This document shows, piece by piece, positions 26,112-35,290 of a stretch of 64,000 bases of DNA; the first letter of the stretch is position 1; each line of letters opens with the position of its first letter. The notes under the pieces were generated by a model. It saw only the letters and a program-made list of their open reading frames with translations. It made no database searches and had not been told where the DNA came from. The position numbers and the translations under genes are program-made. The stretch comes from an uncultured Opitutales bacterium (GTDB lineage Bacteria; Verrucomicrobiota; Verrucomicrobiia; Opitutales; Intestinicryptomonadaceae). The stretch is from positions 1-64,000 of the forward strand of contig URGP01000008.1 in NCBI GenBank assembly GCA_900547395.1. Reading direction: 5' to 3'.

Positions 26112-28787
26112 TTATTTTAGCGAATTTTTAAACTCGCCAAACGCTTTTTCGAGCATTTTCGCGTCGCCTCCGCCCATCGCAAAATCGGGCTTTCCGCCGC
26201 CTTTGCCGCCCATCAGAGCCGCGACTTTTTTAATTATGTCGCCCGCTTTGACGCCGCTTTTTATTGCGCCGTCGGAGCATAGCGAAAGTATCGCGCCTTT
26301 GCCGCCTGCGTTTGCGCCGAGCAAAATTGCGAGGTTTTCCCTGCCTGCGGATTTTGAAATTTGAACCGCCAATTCGCGAAGTTCGTTCGGGTTTTCCGCG
26401 GATACTGCTTTCACAATCCAGCTTGCGCCGTTAAATTCGATTATGTCGGAGGCAATCTCTTCCGCTTCTTTTCCCGCATTCGCTTTTTTGAGGTTTTTGA
26501 TTTCCCTTTCAAGCTCGCCTTTGAGGGCAATCAGCTTTTCCAGCTTCGCGGAAATTTCTTCGGGCTTGCAGGCAAGGCGGGAAGTTGCTTCCGCGATTTC
26601 GCGCTCCATTTTGTTTGCGTATTCAAACGCGGCTTCTCCTGCGAGAGCTTCCAATCGGCGCGTTCCCGCCGCGATTGCATTTTCGGAGACGATTTTTATC
26701 ATTCCGATTTCGCCGAGAGCCGAGACGTGCGTGCCGCCGCAAAGCTCTGCGTGGAAGCCGTCCATGTCGATTACCCTGACCACCGCTCCGTATTTGTCCC
26801 CGAAGAATGCGAGGCAGTTTTTCGGCTTTTCGTTGAATGGAACTTCAAACCACTTTACGCCGCGGTTTTCCAAGATTTTTTCGTTTGCGAGTTTTTCTAT
26901 TTCGCGCAGCTGTTTGGAAGACGGAGCTTCAAAGTGCGAGAAGTCAAAGCGCAGGCGTTCTTCGTTTACGAAGGACCCTGCCTGATGGACATGCTCGCCA
27001 AGCACCTTGCGAAGCGCCCAGTGCAGGACGTGCGTTGCGCTGTGGTGACGCTCAATTGCGGCTCTTCTTTTTGCGTTTACGTTCAAAACGGCGTCTTCGC
27101 CCACGAGGGACGCGGGTATGGAATTTTTTGCGACTTTATGCAGGTACGCTCCGCCCGCGTTTACTTTGGTGTCGAGAATATCAACCGTTTTTCCGCCTGC
27201 AATGATTGTGCCGGTGTCTCCGACTTGCCCGCCTTTTTCGGCATAGAACGGAGTTTGTTTTACCGCCACAAAGTCGAAACCGTCTCCTTCCACGAGAGCT
27301 GAAATTTGCGTTGTGAAATTTGAGAGATTTTCTTTTTCGTAGCCGACAAACTGGGTTGCTTCAACCGCGTCAGCAGAGTCGGCAACCGTGATTACTTCTT
27401 TCTTTTGCGCGGCGCGGGCGCGGGCGCGCTGTTTTTCCATTTCGGCTTCAAATCCTTTGACATCCACCGTCATTTTGCGTTCGCGCGCAATAAGTTCAGT
27501 CAAGTCAATGGGGAACCCGTATGTGTCGTACAAAACGAAAGCCTGTTCGCCCGAAATAAAATCAGAGTTTTCCGTGATTTTATCCAAGAGTTGCAAGCCT
27601 GTGTCCAAAGTTCTGTCGAAAGACTTTTCTTCGTTTTCGAGAACCTTTAAAATTACTTCGCGCTGCTCTTTGAGTTCGGGAAAGAACGGCGACATTTTGC
27701 TTACAACCGAGTCTGCGAGGCGGGTAAAAAATCCGTGTTTTAAGCCGAGCCTCTTTCCGTACATTACAGCCCTTCTTAGAATGCGCCTCAGAACATAGTT
27801 TCTGCCGTCGCTTCCCGGCATAATGCCGTCTGCGATTGAAAAGGACAGGGTGCGGATGTGGTCTGCAAGAACCCTGAAAATGCAGTCCGTAAGCTCCTGC
27901 GCCGACATGTCAGCCCTGTCGGACGGGATTGTGCCCTTGTAGGTCTTGCCCGACATGTCGGAGATTTTCGCAAAAATATCCGTGAAGAGGTCGCTGTTGT
28001 AGTTTGATGACGTCTGCGAGAAATCAGCAAAATTTTTGGTTGTCGCCATAATGCCCGCAACGCGCTCCAAACCCATGCCCGTATCGATATTCTTGTTTTT
28101 GAGGGGCGAGAATGTGCCGTCAACTTCCGCGTTAAACTGCATGAACACCAAATTCCAGATTTCTATGCAAAGAGGGGAATCGGAATTTACCAAAGAACCC
28201 TGCGTCTTGCCTTCGGGCGTCAAATCGACATGGAGTTCGGAGCAAGGACCGCATGGACCCGTTTCGCCCATCATCCAAAAGTTGTCTTTTTTTCCGCACT
28301 TTTTGATGTGGATTTCAGGGTCCATTTTTTCGGAAACGAAAATCTCTTCCCAAATTGCGTAGGCTTCCGCGTCGAACTCTGCGGGTTCGCCTTCTTTCGG
28401 CTCGTAAACCGTCGCGTAAAGCCTTTCTTTCGGGAAGCCCCAGACTTTGGTGAGAAGCTCCCACGCCCAATGGATTGCCTCTTTTTTGAAATAGTCGCCA
28501 AAAGACCAGTTGCCGAGCATTTCAAAGAAAGTGTGGTGGTATGTGTCAAAGCCCACGTCTTCCAAGTCGTTGTGCTTGCCGCCTGCGCGTATGCATTTTT
28601 GGGTGTCCGCCGCGCGTTTGAACGGGGATTTCATGTCGCCCAAAAAATACGGCACAAACTGGTTCATGCCCGCGTTTGTGAAAAGCAGGTTGGGGGAGGT
28701 CGGCATCAATGAAGCCGAAGGCACAATGGAATGCGCCTTGGCGTCAAAAAAGTCCAAAAAGCTTTTTCTGATTTCCGAAGAATTCAT
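26112..28787 (-). CDS. alaS: Alanyl-tRNA synthetase
   Basis: The 891-residue class II enzyme charges tRNA-Ala and edits misacylated Ser or Gly. The N-terminal catalytic core opens with FLDFFDAKAHSIVPS and TNAGMNQFVPYFLG, and later has PNLVF-like and GMGLERV motifs. The editing domain has HHSATHVLHWAL (about residue 580) and CGGTHV (about 680), the HxxxH...CxxxH zinc site. The C-Ala domain at the end has the glycine-rich GGKGGGKPDFAMGGG. Length is standard. leuB ends 5 bp upstream of its start, so the two are probably one transcript. Confidence 0.97.
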   Translation of the reverse strand: MNSSEIRKSFLDFFDAKAHSIVPSASLMPTSPNLLFTNAGMNQFVPYFLGDMKSPFKRAADTQKCIRAGGKHNDLEDVGFDTYHHTFFEMLGNWSFGDYFKKEAIHWAWELLTKVWGFPKERLYATVYEPKEGEPAEFDAEAYAIWEEIFVSEKMDPEIHIKKCGKKDNFWMMGETGPCGPCSELHVDLTPEGKTQGSLVNSDSPLCIEIWNLVFMQFNAEVDGTFSPLKNKNIDTGMGLERVAGIMATTKNFADFSQTSSNYNSDLFTDIFAKISDMSGKTYKGTIPSDRADMSAQELTDCIFRVLADHIRTLSFSIADGIMPGSDGRNYVLRRILRRAVMYGKRLGLKHGFFTRLADSVVSKMSPFFPELKEQREVILKVLENEEKSFDRTLDTGLQLLDKITENSDFISGEQAFVLYDTYGFPIDLTELIARERKMTVDVKGFEAEMEKQRARARAAQKKEVITVADSADAVEATQFVGYEKENLSNFTTQISALVEGDGFDFVAVKQTPFYAEKGGQVGDTGTIIAGGKTVDILDTKVNAGGAYLHKVAKNSIPASLVGEDAVLNVNAKRRAAIERHHSATHVLHWALRKVLGEHVHQAGSFVNEERLRFDFSHFEAPSSKQLREIEKLANEKILENRGVKWFEVPFNEKPKNCLAFFGDKYGAVVRVIDMDGFHAELCGGTHVSALGEIGMIKIVSENAIAAGTRRLEALAGEAAFEYANKMEREIAEATSRLACKPEEISAKLEKLIALKGELEREIKNLKKANAGKEAEEIASDIIEFNGASWIVKAVSAENPNELRELAVQISKSAGRENLAILLGANAGGKGAILSLCSDGAIKSGVKAGDIIKKVAALMGGKGGGKPDFAMGGGDAKMLEKAFGEFKNSLK

Positions 28788-28792
28788 TTTTA

Positions 28793-29893
28793 TTAAAGTC
28801 TTTCAATTATTGCGTCAGCCATTTCCTTTGTGGAAACTGCCGCGTTGCCGAATGCGATGTCGCCAGTTCTCACGCCGTCGCAGACAGCCTTGCGCACGGC
28901 GGCTTCGATTTTCTTTGCGATGTCGTCCCTGCCGAAAGAGTAGCGCATCATCATTGCGGCTGAAAGAATTTGGGCGCACGGGTTTGCGATTCCCTTTCCG
29001 GCAATGTCGGGAGCAGTCCCGCCCGCAGGTTCGTACAAGCCGAATTTGAGCCCGAGAGAGTTTGAGCCGTCGCCAAGCGACGCCGAGCAAAGCATGCCGA
29101 GCGAGCCGCATATAACCGCCATTTCGTCGGATAAAATGTCGCCGAACATATTTTCCGTAACCAGAACATCGAACTGGTTGGGATCTCTTGCAAGCTGCAT
29201 TGCGGCGTTATCCACATAGAGGTGTTTTAGTTCGATTTCGGGATAATTCTTTTCCATGAAAGCCGTGATTGTCTTGCGCCACAAAACGGACGTTTGCAGT
29301 ACGTTTGCCTTGTCGATGGAATAGATTTTTTTGCCGCGGGACATTGCCGTCTGTGCCGCGACTTCCGCAATGCGTTCTATTTCCGAAACCTTGTAGCTCA
29401 TGGTGTCGCACGCGGCGTCTTCGCCGTCTTCGGTTTTATATGTTTTCTTTTCGCCGAAATATATGCCGCCCGTGAGTTCGCGGATGCATACTATGTCAAT
29501 GCCGTTTGGTATGCGCTCTTTTTTAAGAGGGGAAGCATCGGTAAGCTGAGGATACAAAAGTCCCGGTCTGATGTTGGCAAAGAGTTTGAAAATTTTGCGA
29601 AGCGGCAGAAGCGCGGCGCGTTCGGGCTGTTTTGCGGGGGGCAGATTTTCCCATTTCGGGCCTCCCACCGAACCGAATAGAATTGCGTCCGCTTGCGAAC
29701 AGGCTTCAACCGTTGACTTCGGCAATGCTTCGCCCTGGCTGTCGATTGCGGCTCCGCCAACGTCGTGGCGCGAGTACGACAGCTCGAAATCTTCGCCCTT
29801 GCAGGCGCATTCAAGCACTCTGAGTGCCTGGTCCATTACTTCCGGGCCGATGCCGTCGCCCGCCAAAACTGTAAACTTGAATGTTTTTTTCAT
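28793..29893 (-). CDS. leuB: 3-isopropylmalate dehydrogenase
   Basis: The 366-residue protein oxidises and decarboxylates 3-isopropylmalate in leucine synthesis with NAD. Typical motifs are LAGDGIGPEVMDQA, FGSVGGPKW, RELTGGIYFGE, TENMFGDILSDE, GSNSLGLKFGLYEPAGGTAPDIAGKG (given here only as landmarks) and the late FGNAAVSTKEMADAI. The ATG at 29893 (MKKTFKFTVLAGDG) fits the family better than an in-frame ATG nine codons upstream. It is first in a leuB-alaS pair. No leuA, leuC or leuD is in the window. Confidence 0.94.
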   Translation of the reverse strand: MKKTFKFTVLAGDGIGPEVMDQALRVLECACKGEDFELSYSRHDVGGAAIDSQGEALPKSTVEACSQADAILFGSVGGPKWENLPPAKQPERAALLPLRKIFKLFANIRPGLLYPQLTDASPLKKERIPNGIDIVCIRELTGGIYFGEKKTYKTEDGEDAACDTMSYKVSEIERIAEVAAQTAMSRGKKIYSIDKANVLQTSVLWRKTITAFMEKNYPEIELKHLYVDNAAMQLARDPNQFDVLVTENMFGDILSDEMAVICGSLGMLCSASLGDGSNSLGLKFGLYEPAGGTAPDIAGKGIANPCAQILSAAMMMRYSFGRDDIAKKIEAAVRKAVCDGVRTGDIAFGNAAVSTKEMADAIIERL

Positions 29894-30009
29894 AATCGAA
29901 TTAAAAAAAATTGCATGCAATTAAAAGCCAAGTTTCCGCTCTTGTAAATACTTTTCCTTTGACAATGTTATTTTGAAAAATTTATATTACACCGCGAAAA
30001 ATATACAGT

Positions 30010-32718
30010 ATGCTTTCGACAGCCAGAGAACGACTCTTAAAAAAACAAACTTACGACGGCGCCGCCGCGATTTTCGCGGGGAAAAGCCCGTCAGCAAAAG
30101 AGCTGAGACCCTTTGTCGAGAGCAGGTTTTTGGCGATAAAAGAGGCGCACGAAGACGGGGCATCGGGCTACACCGTTTGCAGGTCAAACAGCGACGTGAT
30201 TGACTGCGTAATTTCAAACCTGCACGCTTTGTTTGAAAGGGAAAACGCGGGAGAAAGCGAATTTTTCGGCGATTTTTGCGTTGTGGCTCTCGGCGGGTAC
30301 GGCAGGCGCGAGCTTTGCCCAAAAAGCGACATCGACATAATGTTTCTTTATTCGGACAGGGGCGTTGCCGACAAATTTAAAACCGACGCCATTGACGCCA
30401 TCATGTATCCGCTTTGGAATGTCGGATACAAACTGGGGCATTCGAGCCGCACCGTTTCAGAGGCGTTGGAAGACGCTCAAGCCGACATTCTTACAAAGAC
30501 CGCGATGTTGGACGCCCGCTTCATTTGCGGCGATTTGAATGTCTTTAGGGATTTTAAGGGAAAATTTGCGTCCCTTTCTAAGAACACTGCGGAAAGCCAC
30601 ATAGAGGAGCTTTTGCGACTCAAAACACTGCGCCACAAAAAATACGATTGGTCTCCGTATGTGCAGGAGCCCAACGTGAAAAACGGCGTCGGCTCTTTGC
30701 GCGACTACCAGACATTGCTTTGGGTTGCAAAATTGAAAACGGGTTCGGAATCCCTTTTGGATCTTGCAAGAAAAAAGATAATTTCAATCGTTGAATACAA
30801 GTCGCTAAGGCGGGCGCACGCGCTTCTTTTGAGGACGCGCAACGAGATGCACTATTTCTCGAACCGCGAAAACGATTTGCTCGACCTTGAGCTTCAGCCG
30901 AAAGTCGCCTATTCGATAGGATACCGCGAAGACGACGTGATGAAGAGGGTTGAGCGTTTCATGCGCGACATTTACTACTCTTTGCGCGAGGTCGATTTAA
31001 TTTCAAAGACAGCGAGAAAGCGCATGAAAATCGTCCTTCCCGAAGACATCGAAGAAACGCTTGGCATACGCAGGGACAATCTTTCAAAAGTGCGCTATTT
31101 CGAGGGTTTCATAATGAGAAACGGCTTTGTCTATGCGCAAAATTCCGCGGTTTTCAGAAAAGACCCGACATTGCTCATAAAAGTATTCAGATGCTGCCAG
31201 CAGTTCGGCGTGCTGCTTTCGGACGAGCTTGAAATTTTAATCCGCGACTCCGCGCATTTGATTGACGACAAGGTAAGGGCGGACAAGGCGGCGAACGAAG
31301 AGTTCATGAAAATTTTGCGTTCGGAATGGAATGTGTATCCCATACTCTCAAAAATGCACTTTCTCGATATTCTTGGGAAATTCATACCGGAATTCGGGGA
31401 AATCACCTGCCTTGTGCAGCACGAATTTTACCACCGCTACACTGCCGACATCCATACTCTCAACACCATTATGGAGCTTGACAAGATTTTTGGCGCAAAT
31501 GTCGAAGACGAGCCCTACGGCTACTACCATGCGGTGCTTTCAGACAGCAAAAATCCCTCTCTTCTTTACCTCGCGCTTCTCATGCACGACTTGGGAAAAT
31601 CCGACGGCATAAAAGGACATGCGGAAGTGGGAGCTGAAATTGCGGAAAAAATCCTTTCGAGGTTTGACTTGGCGGAAGACGAAAAGGAAATCGTGATTTT
31701 CCTTATAAGGCACCATTTGATGATGGCGCGCTACTGGCAGTCGAACGACATTGAAGACGAAACGGTAATAGAAAATTTTGTCGAAAAAATCATAGATCCC
31801 GACCGTTTGAAGTTCTTGTACGTCATGACGTTTTGCGATTCAAAAAGCACGTCTTCAACCTTGTGGAATTCCTACAAGCAGTCATTGCACACGATGCTTT
31901 ACCGCAATTCCCTTCGCAAAATGCAATCTACGCCAGAAAAAATCGAAGCTCTTTACGAAGAGCGCAAGCAAAAGGTTATCGACGGCATTTTCAATTCGGG
32001 TGAACTCCGCACGAGCAGCAAGGAGGCTTTGGGCTACTTGAACAACCTCCCGAGAAACTATTTCCTCTTTCACGGCAAGGACGACCTGATTTTGCACATG
32101 AATATGGTCCACACCTATGTCGAGCGGGAGCGCAACTGCACTCAGGCGTCAACTCCCACTAATCCTTTGCCTGTTTTTGAATGGCGCAACGACCCCAATA
32201 TGTCGCTTTCAACCGTCACCATTGTAACCCGCGACCTCGGCGGGCTTTACTTCAAGCTTGCGAGCGCGTTCACTTATGCGGGGCTTAACATTTTGGGATC
32301 AAAGGCGTTTTCAAGGGCGGACGGAATTATTATCGACACATTTTACGTAACGAGCGTCGGCGGCGGAGCAGTTCAAAACGAGCGCACTCTCGAACTGTTT
32401 TCAAACGCGATTTTAAAGATTTTCGGCGCGGGGCAGGACTTGGTTGAGCAGCCGCCGAAGCGCAACGAGGAATTTCCGTGCAGAATTCTGGTAAAAAATT
32501 CAGCGCAAAAAACGACAGTCGAAGTCATCGCAAAAGACAGACCCGGATTATTGTGCTCAATAACAAAGGCGATTTACGATTTCGGCTTTGAAATCGTTTT
32601 CGGGCGCATAAGCGTTGACGGCGGATGGGGCACGAATAACTTTATAATCAAACCTCGAAAGGATTTTGAAAATCCGTCCGTGGACGGGTTGGACGCTAAA
32701 ATCAAAGAGGTTTTATAG
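30010..32718 (+). CDS. glnD: Bifunctional uridylyltransferase/uridylyl-removing enzyme GlnD
   Basis: The 902-residue protein senses glutamine and adds or removes UMP on PII signalling proteins, controlling nitrogen assimilation. The nucleotidyltransferase motif is ALGGYGRRELCPKSDIDI (about 93-110). The HD domain has LLMHDLGKSDG (about 523-533) for the removing reaction. Two ACT domains follow (about 730-800, TIVTRDLGGLYFKLASAF, and about 835-902, EVIAKDRPGLLCSITKAI). Length matches the family. Its target PII (glnB) and glutamine synthetase are not in the window. The MFS gene lies 55 bp downstream. Confidence 0.95.
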   Translation: MLSTARERLLKKQTYDGAAAIFAGKSPSAKELRPFVESRFLAIKEAHEDGASGYTVCRSNSDVIDCVISNLHALFERENAGESEFFGDFCVVALGGYGRRELCPKSDIDIMFLYSDRGVADKFKTDAIDAIMYPLWNVGYKLGHSSRTVSEALEDAQADILTKTAMLDARFICGDLNVFRDFKGKFASLSKNTAESHIEELLRLKTLRHKKYDWSPYVQEPNVKNGVGSLRDYQTLLWVAKLKTGSESLLDLARKKIISIVEYKSLRRAHALLLRTRNEMHYFSNRENDLLDLELQPKVAYSIGYREDDVMKRVERFMRDIYYSLREVDLISKTARKRMKIVLPEDIEETLGIRRDNLSKVRYFEGFIMRNGFVYAQNSAVFRKDPTLLIKVFRCCQQFGVLLSDELEILIRDSAHLIDDKVRADKAANEEFMKILRSEWNVYPILSKMHFLDILGKFIPEFGEITCLVQHEFYHRYTADIHTLNTIMELDKIFGANVEDEPYGYYHAVLSDSKNPSLLYLALLMHDLGKSDGIKGHAEVGAEIAEKILSRFDLAEDEKEIVIFLIRHHLMMARYWQSNDIEDETVIENFVEKIIDPDRLKFLYVMTFCDSKSTSSTLWNSYKQSLHTMLYRNSLRKMQSTPEKIEALYEERKQKVIDGIFNSGELRTSSKEALGYLNNLPRNYFLFHGKDDLILHMNMVHTYVERERNCTQASTPTNPLPVFEWRNDPNMSLSTVTIVTRDLGGLYFKLASAFTYAGLNILGSKAFSRADGIIIDTFYVTSVGGGAVQNERTLELFSNAILKIFGAGQDLVEQPPKRNEEFPCRILVKNSAQKTTVEVIAKDRPGLLCSITKAIYDFGFEIVFGRISVDGGWGTNNFIIKPRKDFENPSVDGLDAKIKEVL

Positions 32719-32773
32719 GCAATTTTTCTTGACTTTGCCTTTTAAAAAGAGCCTTATTTGCGGCTAAAAAAAT

Positions 32774-33994
32774 ATGGATACGGGAGATTGCATCAGGCAA
32801 AATTTCTGGGGCGCGAAAATTTCAAAAAAATTGTCAAACCGCATTGCGGCGTCGGCGTTTTTCTTTTTGTTCGGCATAGGCTTTTCCTGCTGGGCAACTC
32901 GCATTGCAGACATAAAAAATGCTTTAGGGCTTTCGGACGCGGAACTTGGCGGGCTTCTTTTTACCATTCCCGTCGGGCAATTTTGCGCAATACCGTTTTC
33001 GGGGTATTTGGTGTCCAAGTTTGGCAGCAGAAACATTTTGACTTTTTCTATTTTGTATTATCCGCTTGCGCTTATGTCGCTCGGCTTGGCGTCGGAAGTT
33101 TGGCAGCTTAGAATAGGGCTTTTCTTTTTCGGCATAGCCTGCAATTTGTGCAATATTTCAATAAACACGCAGGCTGTGGGGGTTGAAAAAATCTACAAGC
33201 GCAGCATTATGGCGACTTTCCACGGCGTGTGGAGTCTTGCGGGGTTTTTGGGCGGGCTTGCGTCAACCCAAATAGTAAAGTGGGGCGCAACTCCGTTTCA
33301 GCATTTTTCGATGATGGGCGTTTTGGCGGTTTTAACTTTGTTTTTTATGCGCCCGCATCTCTTGCCAAGCGACGCCAAAAGCTTGGAAAGCGGCGCGCCG
33401 AAATCCAATTCCGAAAAAGAGCCTGTTTTACAAAAATTCAAATTTATTTTCGACAAATACATAGTGATTTTGGGCTTTATCGCTTTTGGCAGCATGTCTT
33501 GCGAAGGCACGATGTTTGATTGGAGCGTGATATATTTTCAGGACGTTGTAAAAGCCGACGCAAGCCATATAAGATACGGCTTTATCTGCTTTATGAGCAT
33601 GATGGCGTCAGGCAGGTTTATGGCCGATAAATTTGTGATGAAGTTCGGCGCAATAAGGGTCGTGCAAGCGAGCGGTATTCTTATAGCTTCGGGGCTTTTC
33701 ATCGCCGTTTTAGTTCCAAGCGTAATTGTTTCTGCTCTTGGGTTTGCCCTTGTGGGGCTTGGCGTTTCAAGCATTGTTCCGCTATGCTACAGCCTTGCGG
33801 GCAAGTCAAAAAATTTGCCGACGGGCATTGCGCTTACGGGCGTTTCGAGCATCGGCTTTTTGGGATTTTTGATGGGGCCTCCGCTAATCGGGTATGTTTC
33901 GGAGGCGTTTGGACTTAGAAGCGCATTTGCGCTTATACTGCTTGTCGGGCTTTCGGTGGCATTCTTGGCTCCGCGCTTAAAGGAAAGCGAATAA
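32774..33994 (+). CDS. Major facilitator superfamily transporter
   Basis: The 406-residue protein has twelve predicted helices in two halves, split by a charged loop near residues 195-220 (SDAKSLESGAPKSNSEKEP). The first half has FFLFGIGFSCWATRIADIK and the loop 2-3 motif VSKFGSRN, a degenerate form of the MFS G-X-X-X-D-R signature. The overall look is of the YbjJ/FucP-like sugar-transporter group, so a released sugar is a reasonable but unproven substrate. It is probably transcribed with or after glnD, with no visible terminator between. Convergent with purN. Confidence 0.88.
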   Translation: MDTGDCIRQNFWGAKISKKLSNRIAASAFFFLFGIGFSCWATRIADIKNALGLSDAELGGLLFTIPVGQFCAIPFSGYLVSKFGSRNILTFSILYYPLALMSLGLASEVWQLRIGLFFFGIACNLCNISINTQAVGVEKIYKRSIMATFHGVWSLAGFLGGLASTQIVKWGATPFQHFSMMGVLAVLTLFFMRPHLLPSDAKSLESGAPKSNSEKEPVLQKFKFIFDKYIVILGFIAFGSMSCEGTMFDWSVIYFQDVVKADASHIRYGFICFMSMMASGRFMADKFVMKFGAIRVVQASGILIASGLFIAVLVPSVIVSALGFALVGLGVSSIVPLCYSLAGKSKNLPTGIALTGVSSIGFLGFLMGPPLIGYVSEAFGLRSAFALILLVGLSVAFLAPRLKESE

Positions 33995-34025
33995 ATCGGC
34001 TTCTTGTTTTTTAAGCGCGCACTTT

Positions 34026-34619
34026 TTATTTGCCCAAAGGAATTTTGCCTTCGCCTATTTTGGCGATGACAGAGGGCAGCAAGACATGCTCTGCGGCGTG
34101 CACTTTTTCTTCAAGGCTTTCAAGCGTGTCTTCGGGCGCAATTTCAACCGCTTTTTGGTCGATGATTTTTCCGCCGTCGAGTTCGTCGTTTACAAAATGC
34201 ACCGTGCACCCCGTTATTTTTACTCCGCAGTCAAACGCCTGCTTTATGGCGTCCTTTCCCTTGAACGAAGGCAGGAGGCTCGGGTGCAGGTTTATGATTT
34301 TGTTTGCGTATTTTGAAGTTATGGACGGGGGCAGTATTCTCATAAATCCCGCCAAAACTATAAAATCCGCGCATAAAAATTCGAGGTTTTCCAAGTAAAA
34401 CTTTGCACCTTCTTCACTGAAAAACGCCCCCTTTCTCATGGGGTCGAGGTACACGCTTTTTACGCCGAATTCCTTGGCTACTTTTAACGCGTTGGCGTCT
34501 TCTTTGTCGCTAATTAGCGCGACAATTTCTATGTTGGGGAGCTTGCCGAGTTTTTGGCATTCGAGGATTTTTTTCGCGTTCGAGCCTTTGCCGCTTGCGA
34601 GAATTACTGTTTTTATCAT
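34026..34619 (-). CDS. purN: Phosphoribosylglycinamide formyltransferase
   Basis: The 197-residue enzyme transfers a formyl group from 10-formyl-tetrahydrofolate to GAR in purine synthesis. The N-terminus has ILASGKGSNAKKIL (phosphate-binding) and the active site has Asn110 and His112 (INLHPSLLPSFKG) and Asp148 (VNDELDGGKII). AGFMRILP is the folate region. Length is usual for PurN. It is the last gene of a minus-strand run with the AsmA-like gene, proA, the PfkB kinase and possibly the GH92 gene, so it seems to be carried by read-through. Confidence 0.95.
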   Translation of the reverse strand: MIKTVILASGKGSNAKKILECQKLGKLPNIEIVALISDKEDANALKVAKEFGVKSVYLDPMRKGAFFSEEGAKFYLENLEFLCADFIVLAGFMRILPPSITSKYANKIINLHPSLLPSFKGKDAIKQAFDCGVKITGCTVHFVNDELDGGKIIDQKAVEIAPEDTLESLEEKVHAAEHVLLPSVIAKIGEGKIPLGK

Positions 34620-34627
34620 GGGAATTT

Positions 34628-35284
34628 TTATAAGTTAACGCCTTGCAAAACAAAGTTTGCGCCGGACTTTTCAAGAGCCTCTCCGACTATTTTTCTTGTA
34701 AGAGTCGGGCTTTTGATGTCGTTTAGAGTGATGTTAAATTCTTTTTTTGAAGTCCACCGAAGCGGAATTTTTGCGTCAGACTTGTCGAGATAGTCGATTT
34801 TTTCTATCGACATGGAAATCGATTTGAATTTATCGCCGTCTGCAAACTCCGCAAAACCCGGAAAAGCGTAAATAAAATCGCGGATTGAATATTTCGCGGC
34901 GGAAATCTTTACGCAATTTAAATGCTCCGCATCCATTTCAAACTCGGTTATCAAAATTTTGCCGTTGAAAAATTTTATCGGGTCTATTTTGAACTTCACG
35001 CGCTTTGCCGTCAAAAAGTCGCTTTCATTGTATTCTTTTGGAGGGGAAATCCGCAAATTGTTTATTTCCACTTCGCCCGATATTATGTTTACGAAAAACT
35101 TTTCGGTTGACAAAAAGAATCCTGTTTTTCCCGAAAAATCTTCCTGCAAAATTCTGGGTGCCAAAATTGCCACCATTATTATTGCCAAAGAGGCGATAAT
35201 TGACAGCATCGTGGCTAGCGTGAGAATTGAAGAAATTACAAACGCTATCGGATTTCTTTTGAACAGGCGGAATATGTATCGCAT
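34628..35284 (-). CDS. Membrane-anchored periplasmic protein, AsmA-like in part
   Basis: The 218-residue protein has a basic N-terminus (MRYIFRLFKRNP), one long transmembrane helix (about 13-45) and an extracytoplasmic beta-rich domain. Phrases such as VNIISGEVEINNLRI and KIDPIKFFNGKILITEF resemble the N-terminal repeats of AsmA/DUF748 envelope lipid-transport proteins. The protein is much shorter than those, so the match is tentative. It lies between proA (6 bp) and purN (8 bp) in a tightly packed operon with no functional link that I can see. Confidence 0.6.
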   Translation of the reverse strand: MRYIFRLFKRNPIAFVISSILTLATMLSIIASLAIIMVAILAPRILQEDFSGKTGFFLSTEKFFVNIISGEVEINNLRISPPKEYNESDFLTAKRVKFKIDPIKFFNGKILITEFEMDAEHLNCVKISAAKYSIRDFIYAFPGFAEFADGDKFKSISMSIEKIDYLDKSDAKIPLRWTSKKEFNITLNDIKSPTLTRKIVGEALEKSGANFVLQGVNL

Positions 35285-35290
35285 AAACTT

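Noticed and set aside
29894..29920. Nine-codon upstream start for leuB
   Set aside because: Family alignment from memory begins near MKKTFKFTVLAGDG; the extension has no support.
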